This document shows positions 15,967 through 24,320 of a stretch of DNA of 34,964 nucleotides, one piece after another. This stretch comes from Acidobacteriota bacterium (GTDB lineage Bacteria > Acidobacteriota > Terriglobia > Bryobacterales > Bryobacteraceae): contig QHXW01000284.1 in the NCBI GenBank assembly GCA_003223115.1, forward strand, positions 25,429-60,392. The letters are read 5' to 3'. Position 1 is the stretch's first letter; every line of letters begins with the position of its first letter. The translations under genes were made by a program, and so were the position numbers. The notes beneath the pieces were generated by a model. It was not told the origin of the DNA. It saw only the letters and a list, made by a program, of their open reading frames with translations, and did no database searches.

Positions 15967-16575
15967 CTATGGCTGGGGCTTTGGCGGACTGCTGGATGGA
16001 GTAGACGGAGCATTCACGGCGGGCGGCGCCAGAGGCGGGGTTTGCTCAGCCGCCCCTACAGGTGTCGAGCCCTGGGGAACCGCTGGCGGTGTGGGATTTT
16101 GCGGCGGTTGAATACCCTTCGGAGTCGCCGGCGCGGGGCCGCCTTCGTGTTTCGGACCAAGCCCCAGCGCGATCAACGACATCGAGTTCAGCTTTCCGGT
16201 CGGTTCCAGATTTTGATCCTGCTGGAAGTGGCGCAGCGCGTCGGCCGATTCATTGTCCCAGACCCCGCTGGGGGCCGCTTTCAGATACCCCTTAGCCGCC
16301 AAGGCCCGCTGAATTTCTTTGTAGCGGTCCGGATTGGGTGCGAGCTGGCGCGTGCGCCACGATGCGGCTTTAGCCCGCGATCCCTGGCGATGCTTTGCTG
16401 TGGTCGTGTTTCCCGCGGCGCGTGACCTGGAGCGCGTCGGACCGGATTTGGCTGGGGATTTCTTGCCGGCGGTTGGCTTTGAGGCGCTGGTTGCGGGGCG
16501 CTTTTTGTGAGTGGTTTGGCCCGAACCGGCCAAAGGGATCAGACACGCAAATGCGACAAGACCGACAGTTCGCAA
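15967..16575 (-). CDS. Exported peptidoglycan-binding protein
   Basis: A 202-residue protein with a signal peptide (MRTVGLVAFACLIPLAGSG), a Lys/Arg/Ser/Thr-rich basic linker (about 22-72), one PG_binding_1 domain (about 80-140: RYKEIQRALAAKGYLKAAPSGVWDNESADALRHFQQDQ) and a Pro-rich tail. PG_binding_1 domains attach proteins to the cell wall. There is no catalytic domain, so it may be structural. The start is a TTG at 16575 with a near-perfect AAGGAG 8 bases upstream. That site sits directly behind the terminator hairpin of htrA, so the gene may be expressed by read-through. Confidence 0.8.
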   Translation of the reverse strand: MRTVGLVAFACLIPLAGSGQTTHKKRPATSASKPTAGKKSPAKSGPTRSRSRAAGNTTTAKHRQGSRAKAASWRTRQLAPNPDRYKEIQRALAAKGYLKAAPSGVWDNESADALRHFQQDQNLEPTGKLNSMSLIALGLGPKHEGGPAPATPKGIQPPQNPTPPAVPQGSTPVGAAEQTPPLAPPAVNAPSTPSSSPPKPQP

Positions 16576-16589
16576 ATTGGGAACTCCTT

Positions 16590-16619
16590 AAAAAATAGCG
16601 GGCAGGCCCTAAAGCCCGC
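16590..16619 (-). terminator. Rho-independent terminator downstream of htrA
   Basis: On the minus strand GCGGGC and GCCCGC (16614-16619 and 16598-16603) form a six-base GC stem with a 10-base loop, followed by TATTTTTT. It lies 19 bases after the htrA stop. The T-run merges into the AAGGAG of the next gene, so the hairpin may act as an attenuator rather than a full stop. Confidence 0.8.
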
Positions 16620-16637
16620 CTGTGTAAATTGAAGCGT

Positions 16638-18233
16638 TTACTGGCCGCCTACTGGCAAAGTACCACCCAGGAATGTCGTAGACCATTCTCCGTTCCTGCC
16701 GGCTCTCATGACGCGGAATGCAACTGCCTGACCCGGCTTGAGCGTGCTCTGAATATGCTTCAGCTCTTCTGCCGAGTTCACAGCCTGCCGGTTTACCTGA
16801 GTGATGACGTCGTTCGGCAGCAGACTGATATCGTCGGCAAAGGAACCCGGCTCTACCTGGGTGACCAGCACCCCGCCGGTACCCTTGTAGCCGAGATTCT
16901 GGCGTATCGAGTCGTTTAGATTCTGGACGAAGATTCCGAACTTCGCCTGCGTGCCTTCGTGTCCTTCGCTCTCTTCAGTGCGCGGACCGCCAAACTCGCC
17001 TGCGAAAACCTTGTTGCGGTCGCCGATAGTCACGGTGTAGTCCTGATTTTTGCCGCCGCGGAGGACAGTGATTTTCATCTGTTCACCAACCGACGCATCG
17101 GCCACGCTATCCATCAGGTCTTGACCTCTCGAAACCGTCTTACCGTTGAGGGCGATGACGATGTCTCCGTCCTGGAGGCCGGCTTTATCCGCCGGGCCGC
17201 CCGGTGTCACCTTCTGAACGAAGATTCCCGTGGTCCCGCCGTAGGCTTTCACAAACTCGGCATTCTTATCATCGTTGGCGACGAACTGAACTCCGATGGA
17301 GCCGCGCGTGACCTTACCGTTCTTGATGATCTGGTTGTAGATCTTTACCGCTGTATTGATGGGCAAAGCGAAGCCGATGCCCTGATACCCACCGCTACGA
17401 CTGGCGATCATGGTATTGATCCCCACAACCTCGCCATTGATGTTCAGCAGGGGCCCGCCGCTATTACCGGGGTTGATGGCGGCATCGGTTTGCAGGAAGT
17501 GCTGGAATCCGGAAGTACTCGGGTCTTCACCCGGAATGTCGCGCGATTTCGCGCTGATAATCCCGGCTGTCACCGTGGCCTGAAAGCCGAATGGAGAGCC
17601 GATGGCCACCGCCCAGTCGCCCACCTGCACGGCGTCGGAGTTGCCGATCTTGGCGGGCACCAGATTGGTCCGGTCGACCTTGAGAACGGCCACATCGGTA
17701 AGCCGGTCGGTTCCGATGACTTTGGCCTCATAGTCGGTCGAGTCGCCGGTGAATTTGACCTGAATACGGCTGGCTTTCTCCACCACGTGATCGTTCGTGA
17801 TGATGTAACCATTCTTGTCCACCACTACACCCGAGCCGAGGCTGTAGCTCTTTCGAGCCCCAGACGAAGGCGGTCCGCCAAACGGACTTCCGAAAAAGCG
17901 CTCGAAGAAATCCTGCATGCCATTGTCTTCTTCTTCATCCTCGGGCGCAGGACGGGTACGGCCCTTCTTCGCTGCCGAAGGTTTCTGCACGTAGGTGCTC
18001 GAAATGTTGACCACGGACGGCTCGAGGCGCTTGGCCAGAGTGCTGAACGATGTCGAAAGCTGGACCGGATTGGGAATCGCCAGCGGGGTCGCGCCCGGCG
18101 CGCCGGATTGATCCTTCGCGGCCTTCACGCCCGTCGATACCATTGTGCCGATGATCACGCCAATGGACAGAGTGAACAGAATTAAACTAAACGACAGAAG
18201 TTTCTGCCTGCGAATCTTGTCAAAAGAACTCAT
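16638..18233 (-). CDS. htrA: HtrA/DegP-family periplasmic serine protease
   Basis: A 531-residue Do-type protease/chaperone. An N-terminal membrane segment (about 13-35) anchors or exports it to the periplasm. The trypsin-like triad is intact: His149 (ITNDHVV), Asp180 (LTDVAVLKV) and Ser258 (INPGNSGGP). Two PDZ domains follow, at about 300-395 (GIFVQKVTPGGPADKAGL) and 430-525 (GVLVTQVEPGSFADDISL). An acidic/proline loop (PAPEDEEEDNG, about 96-105) lies between the N-terminal strand and the Phe-rich LA-loop DFFERFFGSPFGG. It degrades or refolds damaged envelope proteins. AGGAG is about 10 bases before the ATG. It is followed by a clear terminator. Confidence 0.95.
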   Translation of the reverse strand: MSSFDKIRRQKLLSFSLILFTLSIGVIIGTMVSTGVKAAKDQSGAPGATPLAIPNPVQLSTSFSTLAKRLEPSVVNISSTYVQKPSAAKKGRTRPAPEDEEEDNGMQDFFERFFGSPFGGPPSSGARKSYSLGSGVVVDKNGYIITNDHVVEKASRIQVKFTGDSTDYEAKVIGTDRLTDVAVLKVDRTNLVPAKIGNSDAVQVGDWAVAIGSPFGFQATVTAGIISAKSRDIPGEDPSTSGFQHFLQTDAAINPGNSGGPLLNINGEVVGINTMIASRSGGYQGIGFALPINTAVKIYNQIIKNGKVTRGSIGVQFVANDDKNAEFVKAYGGTTGIFVQKVTPGGPADKAGLQDGDIVIALNGKTVSRGQDLMDSVADASVGEQMKITVLRGGKNQDYTVTIGDRNKVFAGEFGGPRTEESEGHEGTQAKFGIFVQNLNDSIRQNLGYKGTGGVLVTQVEPGSFADDISLLPNDVITQVNRQAVNSAEELKHIQSTLKPGQAVAFRVMRAGRNGEWSTTFLGGTLPVGGQ

Positions 18234-18263
18234 GTAGTTGGAACTCCTAGGGAACCGCAGTTA

Positions 18264-18280
18264 CCGATATTATACATCGG
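18264..18280 (-). promoter_or_regulatory. Candidate htrA -10 box inside an inverted repeat
   Basis: The minus strand carries a consensus TATAAT (plus positions 18269-18274) 36 bases before the htrA ATG. It sits between CCGAT (18264-18268) and ATCGG (18276-18280), a five-base inverted repeat. No good -35 at 17 bases is visible. The repeat could be an operator that covers the -10, or chance. Confidence 0.5.
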
Positions 18281-18305
18281 AAGGTTCGTTACAATTTGAT
18301 AGATG

Positions 18306-19217
18306 TTATTGCGAATGAACACGTTTCAGTTCTACCAGCAAAATTCCTGCCAAAATCATGCCCGCGCCCGCCATTCCGCGCCGGGAGAGCGTTTCCCCAG
18401 TGAGCAGAAAAGACGTAACCCAGGCCACCACCGGCTCGAGTGAATAGATGAGCGCTGTACGCGTAGGCGTCGTGTGTTGCTGAGCCCACGCCTGGACGGT
18501 GAATGCCAGCGCCGTGGCCAGAAGCCCGGTCACCAGCAGCGCGACCAGCACCAGCGGCCGCAATCGCAGGACTGGCGACTCCGCCCACCAGAACGAACCC
18601 AGTGCCAACACAGCCGACGCCGCGACCTGCAGGAAAGCAACTGATTCGAAACCCACGCGGGTCGAATAATGGCCCAACGCGATCATGTGCATCGCGAAGG
18701 CTGCGGCGCAAAACAGCGTCAGCAGGTCCCCAAGTCCAATCCTGAAGTTTGCCCCTTGAAGCGTCATCAATCCCATGCCGGTTGTGGCGAAAATCACGCC
18801 GACCACCTCGAGAATCCGCGGCCTGGTGAAATAGACGAGAGAAGCGAGCAAAGGTACCATCGGTATGGACAAGCCGGTGATAAACGCGGACTTGGCCGCT
18901 GTTGTGAACTGTAGCCCGACGGTCTGAAAGACGTATCCCGAAAACAGGCATATCCCGGCGAGCATACCGGCTTTTGCCGCGACAGAGAATCGGATGCGTC
19001 CTCGAAACAGCAGAATGAGCGCCAGGGTGGCGATGCTGAAGCGGATGGCCAGGAACGCCAGGGGAGAAATATCGTGAAGGGCCGATTGCACGAGGACGAA
19101 CGTGCTACCCCAGATGATGGTGTTGCCCACGAGAGCCGCGTCGGCCCGCCAAGAGGGAAATTTCCGGGGAGCGCCCGCGCCGGCGGGTGCGAGCAATCTA
19201 TCGCTCTCGGGAGTCAT
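18306..19217 (-). CDS. EamA-family DMT permease
   Basis: A 303-residue inner-membrane protein with about ten hydrophobic segments and the duplicated EamA fold of the drug/metabolite transporter superfamily. Typical motifs are NTIIWGSTFVLVQ in the first repeat and ALIYSLEPVVAWVTSFLLTGE in the second. Substrates in this family range from amino acids to nucleotides and drugs; none can be assigned. Its start ATG overlaps the stop of the M20 peptidase gene by four bases (19214-19217, ATGA). The close coupling suggests transport of a product or substrate of that peptidase, which is inference. Confidence 0.9.
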   Translation of the reverse strand: MTPESDRLLAPAGAGAPRKFPSWRADAALVGNTIIWGSTFVLVQSALHDISPLAFLAIRFSIATLALILLFRGRIRFSVAAKAGMLAGICLFSGYVFQTVGLQFTTAAKSAFITGLSIPMVPLLASLVYFTRPRILEVVGVIFATTGMGLMTLQGANFRIGLGDLLTLFCAAAFAMHMIALGHYSTRVGFESVAFLQVAASAVLALGSFWWAESPVLRLRPLVLVALLVTGLLATALAFTVQAWAQQHTTPTRTALIYSLEPVVAWVTSFLLTGETLSRRGMAGAGMILAGILLVELKRVHSQ

Positions 19218-20482
19218 GCGGCGCGAAGCCTGATCTGAGGATCGCGGAGCAGCAGGTTGACAATCAGAAAAATGCGTTTCAACCCCAGGTCCCGGCCCTC
19301 GGGGTTATACCACTCCTGCAAAGTGTGAGCACCACCGCCCTGGCCGCCGGTGCCGATGGAGATTGCCGGCATCCCGAGCGAAAGCGGTATGTTGGCGTCG
19401 GTCGAGGCGCAATCCATGCGCGACCGTATGCCCAGATGTGCGTCCACCGCGCGAACGTGACTCAGAATCGGGCTATCCTCCGCCAACTGGCCGGCCGGAC
19501 GTTCGCCGATCTCTTTCATCTTGGCCGCTACCTTGCCGCCGGTGGCCCGCTGATTTTCCCGTTCCTGCGCGCGCTCCACCGCGTTGCGCAGCAGCAAAAC
19601 CAGTTCCTCGATTTTGTCGTTGCTTTCAGAGCGGATGTCCACCTTGGCGCGTGCCAGGGCCGGAATGGAGTTGATGCTGGTCCCCCCGTCGATGAGACCG
19701 ACGTTAAAGGACGATCGCGGCGTGCCGTTCAGACGCGTTTCAGAAAACGCCGCAATGGCCCGGCTGAGCGCATGCACCGGGTTGCCGATTCCGTAATCGC
19801 TCCAACTGTGACCGCCAGGCCCGCTGAACGTGACTTCGAATCTGCGGCTGCCCAAAGCGCGCGTGGTGATCCTCTCAAGCGTGGCGCCGTCGATTACCAG
19901 AAAAGCCGCAATGTCGCGCGCCAGATCGGATTGTTTGCACAACCAGCGCATGCCGGTAAGGTTGCCCTCGCCTTCCTCGCCGACGTTGCAAATGAACACG
20001 AGGCTGGCCTGCGCATTTCCGATTTCCCCAGACACCTTCATGGCCCGTGCGATGGCCAGCAGTGCCGCCAGACCGGCGCCATTGTCCGAAACGCCGGGGC
20101 CGTGAAATCTGGAATCGCGCCCGATGGTGATTTCGTCCTTGCTGCGCGGCGCGAGAACCGTATCCAGGTGGGCGGTAATGGCTGCGAACGGCGGGCGTGC
20201 GGCTTCGTTGAGAAATGCGATTACATTGCCCGCGCGATCGATTTGCGACCGGCAGCCAAAGCCGCGGAACTGGGCCGCCATCCATTCGGCGCGCTGCTGC
20301 TCGAGGAAAGTGGGGGCGGGAATGCGGCACAGCTCGAGGTGCACTTCGTTAATCCACTGCTTTTCCCGCGTAAACCATTGGAGGGCCTGGCGCACCTGTG
20401 GGCATTGTGCGATCTCCGCCACCGACAATCCCGCGGGCACCAGATTGGCCGCCATTATTTCGAGTGTACCGTGGTCAGGCAT
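19214..20482 (-). CDS. M20-family zinc peptidase (PepT-like)
   Basis: A 422-residue cytoplasmic metallopeptidase. The di-zinc site is visible: ITAHLDTV (His and Asp), GPGVSDNGAG (bridging Asp), NVGEEGEGN (catalytic Glu and metal Glu). A dimerisation domain is inserted at about 205-320 (RRFEVTFSGPGGHSWSDYG), where the conserved histidine completes the active site across the dimer. The STDANIPLSLGMPAISIGTG segment and terminal GGGAHTLQEWY carry the last ligand. It resembles tripeptidase T-like or aminoacyl-peptidase members. No signal peptide. The ATG at 20482 is used; an ATG at 20455 is also possible. Translationally coupled to the DMT permease. Confidence 0.9.
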   Translation of the reverse strand: MPDHGTLEIMAANLVPAGLSVAEIAQCPQVRQALQWFTREKQWINEVHLELCRIPAPTFLEQQRAEWMAAQFRGFGCRSQIDRAGNVIAFLNEAARPPFAAITAHLDTVLAPRSKDEITIGRDSRFHGPGVSDNGAGLAALLAIARAMKVSGEIGNAQASLVFICNVGEEGEGNLTGMRWLCKQSDLARDIAAFLVIDGATLERITTRALGSRRFEVTFSGPGGHSWSDYGIGNPVHALSRAIAAFSETRLNGTPRSSFNVGLIDGGTSINSIPALARAKVDIRSESNDKIEELVLLLRNAVERAQERENQRATGGKVAAKMKEIGERPAGQLAEDSPILSHVRAVDAHLGIRSRMDCASTDANIPLSLGMPAISIGTGGQGGGAHTLQEWYNPEGRDLGLKRIFLIVNLLLRDPQIRLRAA

Positions 20483-20556
20483 CCAAGGTCAGGTGTGGGA
20501 TTTGGTTATTACGGAAGGGGTAGCAGACGCTTTTCTATCGGCGCTGACACTCACTT

Positions 20557-22317
20557 TCACTTGACCTTCATTACGATCAGCGTCTGGTCATCGAACAGCT
20601 CGCTATTGAAACTGTCGAGGTCGGCGAAAATGGCGTCGATGACGGCCTGAGCGGGAGTGTCACAGTGCCGGCGCACCACCTCGGCCAGGCGCTTGCGGCC
20701 GTACTCTGCGCCCGACGGGCTCAAGTGGTCGGGAATACCGTCGGAATAGAGAACAATGAGATCACCCGGCTCGGTCTGAAACTCGATCTCCTCGTAATCG
20801 CGGGATGGAAGCAGGCCCAGTGGCACGCCTTCAACTCGCAATTTCAAAATTTCTCCACCGCGGCAAATCATGGGCGGAATGGCGCCGGCATTGGCCATGG
20901 TGAAGTGTCGGGAATGAGGATGCCAGAGCATCATGAGCAGAGTGACGTAGCGGGCCTCGACCTTCCGGCCCACCAGAGCCTCGTTCAACATCTTCATCGA
21001 TATCGCCGGGTTGCGCCTGCGGGAGTTGGTAGTACGCAGCAAGCCGCTCATCAGCGCTCCATAAAGCGCGGCCGCGGCGCCTTTGCCGCTCACATCGCCG
21101 AAGGCCACGGCCACATGATCGTCGCTATGCTCGGAGAAATCGTAGATATCGCCGCTGATTTCACGCGCGGGGCGAAGCCCGATGGCCCCTTCCAGATTCG
21201 CCATGGCTGGCGCTTCTCTCGGCAGCAGCCAGGTTTGCAGCTCGCTCGCGGCTTTGAGGTCTTCTTCGATGCGGCGCTGGCGCTGGGCAAGCTCTTCGTA
21301 GAGCCGGGCATTCTCTACCGAGATGGCGATCTGGAGCGCGAGAGTGGAAAGTGTGCGCACGTGGTCTTCGTTGAAATAACCGACGCGGTCATTTTCCAGG
21401 TCCATCACTCCTACCACGCGCCCCTTGATCACCAGGGGGATGGCAACTTCAGAGCGGACGCCGGGATGTGAAGCGATATAGCGCGGATCGGCCGAGGTAT
21501 CGTGGACCAGCACGGGCTCCTTCGATTCCGCGGCCGCCCCGGTAACGCCTTTACCCAGCGGAATATTGTCGATATTCACGCGCTGGTCATGGCGCACGCT
21601 GAAGCGGTGCCGCAGCGCGCGAGCCTGCTCATCCACCAGCAGAATGCTGAACGCGTCATAGCTGATGAGCCCCAGGATAGCCGCGGCGATCTTGGTCAGT
21701 AGCTCGTCGAGCTCGAGAATCGACGAAAATTCCTGCGAGAGGCGAGCGAGCGTGCGCAGTGTGCGGTTCTGCCGCTCCACGCGGCGATAGAGCCGCGCAT
21801 TATCGATGGAGACGGCGACGCGCGCGGCAATGAGCCTCAGCAGCGCACGATCGTATTCGGTATAGGCGTTCTCACGCGTGGATTGCACGTCAATGACGCC
21901 CACCAGCATGTTGCTGCGCGCGATCATGGGCACCGCGAGCTCGGAGCGGACTGCGTCCAGCACGTTCAGATAACGGGGATCGTTGCGAACGTCGGTCACA
22001 AGAATGGGTTCGCGCTGCGCGGCCGCCGTGCCGGTGATGCCGTCCCCCAGACCGATGGACACGTTGTGGATGATCTCTTCGCGATGCCCGACAGCGTAGC
22101 GGATGCGGAGATCCTGGCGTTTTTCACTGTAAAGCAGAATGGCGAAGAGCTCGTAGGGAATCACTTTCTTGACAATCTCGGCCACGTTGGACATTAACTC
22201 GTCGAGATCGAGCGTATTGCTGGTGGCGGTAGTGACCTCGAGTAGAAAGTCGAGCAGTTCGCTACGCTGTCGAAAACGTACGGAGGATTTGCGGGTAGCC
22301 GGCTGCATGCGGTTCAT
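20557..22317 (-). CDS. GAF-GAF-PP2C (SpoIIE/RsbU-type) phosphatase
   Basis: A 586-residue cytoplasmic signalling protein. Two tandem GAF domains cover about residues 30-180 and 200-350 and each has the GLGDGITGTAA/LGKGVTGAAAE-type ligand loop. A short coiled coil (LYEELAQRQRRIEEDLKAASELQ) leads to a PPM/SpoIIE phosphatase domain at about 370-585, with metal-binding acidic residues in SGDIYDF, FGDVSGKGAAAA and YSDGIPDH. Such proteins dephosphorylate anti-sigma-factor antagonists in response to a GAF-bound signal. No anti-sigma or antagonist gene is nearby. It starts 14 bases after the deoC stop, so cotranscription is likely. Full length with all acidic residues in place. Confidence 0.93.
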   Translation of the reverse strand: MNRMQPATRKSSVRFRQRSELLDFLLEVTTATSNTLDLDELMSNVAEIVKKVIPYELFAILLYSEKRQDLRIRYAVGHREEIIHNVSIGLGDGITGTAAAQREPILVTDVRNDPRYLNVLDAVRSELAVPMIARSNMLVGVIDVQSTRENAYTEYDRALLRLIAARVAVSIDNARLYRRVERQNRTLRTLARLSQEFSSILELDELLTKIAAAILGLISYDAFSILLVDEQARALRHRFSVRHDQRVNIDNIPLGKGVTGAAAESKEPVLVHDTSADPRYIASHPGVRSEVAIPLVIKGRVVGVMDLENDRVGYFNEDHVRTLSTLALQIAISVENARLYEELAQRQRRIEEDLKAASELQTWLLPREAPAMANLEGAIGLRPAREISGDIYDFSEHSDDHVAVAFGDVSGKGAAAALYGALMSGLLRTTNSRRRNPAISMKMLNEALVGRKVEARYVTLLMMLWHPHSRHFTMANAGAIPPMICRGGEILKLRVEGVPLGLLPSRDYEEIEFQTEPGDLIVLYSDGIPDHLSPSGAEYGRKRLAEVVRRHCDTPAQAVIDAIFADLDSFNSELFDDQTLIVMKVK

Positions 22318-22331
22318 CGATTAGATGCCTG

Positions 22332-23213
22332 TCAGCCGGCTGCGGCCTCGACGATTTTCACGCTGGCGCTCGAGCCCACGCGCGTGGCTCCAGCCGCCGT
22401 CATCTTGCGGAGGCTTTCCAGATTTCGAATTCCACCCGCGGCTTTCACGCCTATTTCCGGCCCGACAACTTTTCGCATGAGCGACACATCGGCTGCGTTA
22501 GCTCCGGAAGGTCCGAAACCTGTCGAGGTCTTGACAAAATCCGCTCCGGCCATACGCGCCAGCGCGCACGCAACGGCCTTTTGGCGATCATCCAGCAGCG
22601 AGGTCTCGAGGATGACCTTCACGATCGCGCCGGCCTGGTGGCTCTGTTCGACCACTGCTTGGACGTCCAGCTTCACGGTATCGTAATCCCCCGAACGGAG
22701 CGCTCCGATGTTCATGACCATGTCGATTTCTTGAGCGCCCACGCGCAACGCCGCCACCGCCTCAGTCACTTTGCTTTCCGCGGTTGTGGCGCCGAATGGA
22801 AAGCCGATGACGCTCGAAACTTTCACGGGAGTGCCAGACAACTCGTTCGCCGCCAGCGACACCCAGTACGGATTCACGCAAACCGCCGCAAACAGATATT
22901 GCTTCGCCTCGCGGCACAGCCGCAGGATTTCGTCGCGTGTGGCGTCAGGACGGAGCAGTGTGTGATCGATCAACTTTGCGATCCCGGTGTCGACACGTGC
23001 CGGCCGTCCGCCGGGCGAGGCCTGATCCGCGCTCATCGCCCGAACCTCTCCGGACTCTGCCGCACAGGTATCAAGGCTGCACTGGATGTGCCGGGAAGCG
23101 AGCGGCGCCCTCGTTCTCAGAACTTCACCGGCGGATGACACCGGCCGGCCGAGGCGCGCGATGATTGTCTCTCCGATCTGCGCCACCAATTGGTCAAATT
23201 CTGATGCGTTCAC
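22332..23213 (-). CDS. deoC: Deoxyribose-phosphate aldolase with N-terminal targeting-like helix
   Basis: DeoC splits 2-deoxyribose 5-phosphate into acetaldehyde and glyceraldehyde 3-phosphate. The TIM barrel begins IAKLIDHTLLRPDAT and has the Schiff-base lysine in VKTSTGFGPSG and the second lysine in GVKAAGGIRN. Numbered from the GTG at 23213 these are about Lys228 and Lys257. Ahead of the barrel are about 75 extra residues: an amphipathic helix MNASEFDQLVAQIGETIIAR, then a Ser/Ala/Arg/Gly-rich linker. This resembles microcompartment encapsulation peptides. The GTG at 23213 is preferred because AGGT stands 6 bases before it; the frame is open to a TTG at 23237. Divergent from the Ni/Co exporter. 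Confidence 0.93.
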   Translation of the reverse strand: MNASEFDQLVAQIGETIIARLGRPVSSAGEVLRTRAPLASRHIQCSLDTCAAESGEVRAMSADQASPGGRPARVDTGIAKLIDHTLLRPDATRDEILRLCREAKQYLFAAVCVNPYWVSLAANELSGTPVKVSSVIGFPFGATTAESKVTEAVAALRVGAQEIDMVMNIGALRSGDYDTVKLDVQAVVEQSHQAGAIVKVILETSLLDDRQKAVACALARMAGADFVKTSTGFGPSGANAADVSLMRKVVGPEIGVKAAGGIRNLESLRKMTAAGATRVGSSASVKIVEAAAG

Positions 23214-23288
23214 AGCTAGACCTGCCACTGAATTCAACGCGGTTCCACCTTGGGCTGCCTCATCCGGCCCACAAATCTGAAACCGTCG

Positions 23289-23311
23289 TACAATTCGTAG
23301 GGACCATTGTA
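23289..23311 (+). promoter_or_regulatory. Inverted repeat abutting exporter start codon
   Basis: TACAAT (23289-23294) and ATTGTA (23306-23311) form a perfect six-base inverted repeat with an 11-base spacer, ending on the base before the exporter ATG. Position and size fit an operator for a dimeric repressor, perhaps metal-responsive. It does not match the RcnR or NikR consensus known to me. Regulator unknown. Confidence 0.45.
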
Positions 23312-24268
23312 ATGGAGAAAGTGAGAGCCCGTTTCTCGCGGTTCGTTGTAGCGCTCGCCGTCGTGACTGCGACCGCGTTGGCCCAGCCGACGGGCGCCGC
23401 GCCGGGCGGAATAATTCACGGAGATTTTCTTTCGCAATTGCTGAATAAACGCGAGGCCGGCTGGGGAATGGTGCTGGCGGGCCTGGCCGTGGCGTTTTGC
23501 CTGGGTGCTATTCACGCGCTTTCGCCAGGCCATGGCAAGACCATCGTGGCGGCTTATCTGGTGGGAACGCGCGGCACTATAAAGCATGCCGTTTTTCTCG
23601 GTGGCATGGTGACTTTCACGCACACCATCAGCGTGTTCTTTTTGGGATTCACTACGCTATTCCTCTCGCAATACGTGCTGCCCGAGAAAATTTATCCGGT
23701 GCTCGGTGCGATTTCGGGTCTTTCCATCGTGTGGATCGGCGCCATGCTGTTGTATCGCAGGGCCGTAACCCTCCGGCGCTACAATCACGAGCATACTCAG
23801 GACGTCCATAATCCCATTACCCATTACGAACATGCGCACAGCCACGAGCATCCTCACGATCACGATCACACTCATGATCATGAGCACGATCACTCGCACG
23901 GCCACAGCCACGTACCGGAAGGCGAGGTGACGATCGGCAGCCTGATTGCGTTGGGCGCGAGTGGCGGTCTGGTGCCCTGTCCATCGGCGCTGGTGCTGCT
24001 GTTGAGTGCGATCGCGCTTGGGCGCGTGGCGCTTGGCCTTATTCTGCTGGTCAGCTTCAGCGCCGGCCTGGCCGTAGTGTTGATGGCCATTGGTGTGATC
24101 GTGCTCTACGCTAAACATCTGCTTCCGGACAGTGAGCGAACTGCGCGCCATCCCGCCTTCCGGTTGATCCCGGTCGTTTCGGCCGCGCTAATCGTGTGCA
24201 TCGGCCTGCTCATGACTGGCGTCTCGCTGGGCGTCATCCGGCCGGACCGGCTTTTGGGACTGACGTAG
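23312..24268 (+). CDS. NicO/RcnA-type nickel/cobalt exporter
   Basis: A 318-residue inner-membrane protein starting at ATG 23312. A signal-peptide-like N-terminus (residues 8-25) is followed by about six spans. The NicO/RcnA signature HALSPGHGKTIVAAYLVG is in the first span. A very His-rich loop (about residues 165-205, alternating H with E/D/S/G) would bind Ni2+ or Co2+ in the cytoplasm. The second conserved motif GASGGLVPCPSALVLLL follows the loop. This family lowers cytoplasmic nickel and cobalt. An in-frame extension back to 23165 has no family similarity and runs through deoC. Probable regulation by the inverted repeat that touches the start codon. Confidence 0.92.
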   Translation: MEKVRARFSRFVVALAVVTATALAQPTGAAPGGIIHGDFLSQLLNKREAGWGMVLAGLAVAFCLGAIHALSPGHGKTIVAAYLVGTRGTIKHAVFLGGMVTFTHTISVFFLGFTTLFLSQYVLPEKIYPVLGAISGLSIVWIGAMLLYRRAVTLRRYNHEHTQDVHNPITHYEHAHSHEHPHDHDHTHDHEHDHSHGHSHVPEGEVTIGSLIALGASGGLVPCPSALVLLLSAIALGRVALGLILLVSFSAGLAVVLMAIGVIVLYAKHLLPDSERTARHPAFRLIPVVSAALIVCIGLLMTGVSLGVIRPDRLLGLT

Positions 24269-24320
24269 CTGAGCGGAAGCCACATCGCCGCCGTCATTGC
24301 CTTCACACCCTTCCAAGAGA

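Noticed and set aside
16668-16681. CAGGAATGTCG match to the GGAA-loop repeat
   Set aside because: The palindrome is absent and the sequence encodes the last residues of HtrA.
16959-18185. Long plus-strand open frame of 408 codons
   Set aside because: It is a shadow of the HtrA protease gene on the opposite strand.
19187-20650. Plus-strand open frame of 487 codons
   Set aside because: Antisense to the M20 peptidase gene; no family motif in its translation.
23165-23311. Upstream extension of the Ni/Co exporter
   Set aside because: It runs through the start of deoC with no similarity, while ATG 23312 begins the signal-peptide-like N-terminus.
23790-23930. CAT/CAC-rich stretch resembling a repeat array
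   Set aside because: It encodes the His-rich metal-binding loop of the exporter; no spacer-repeat regularity, so not CRISPR.
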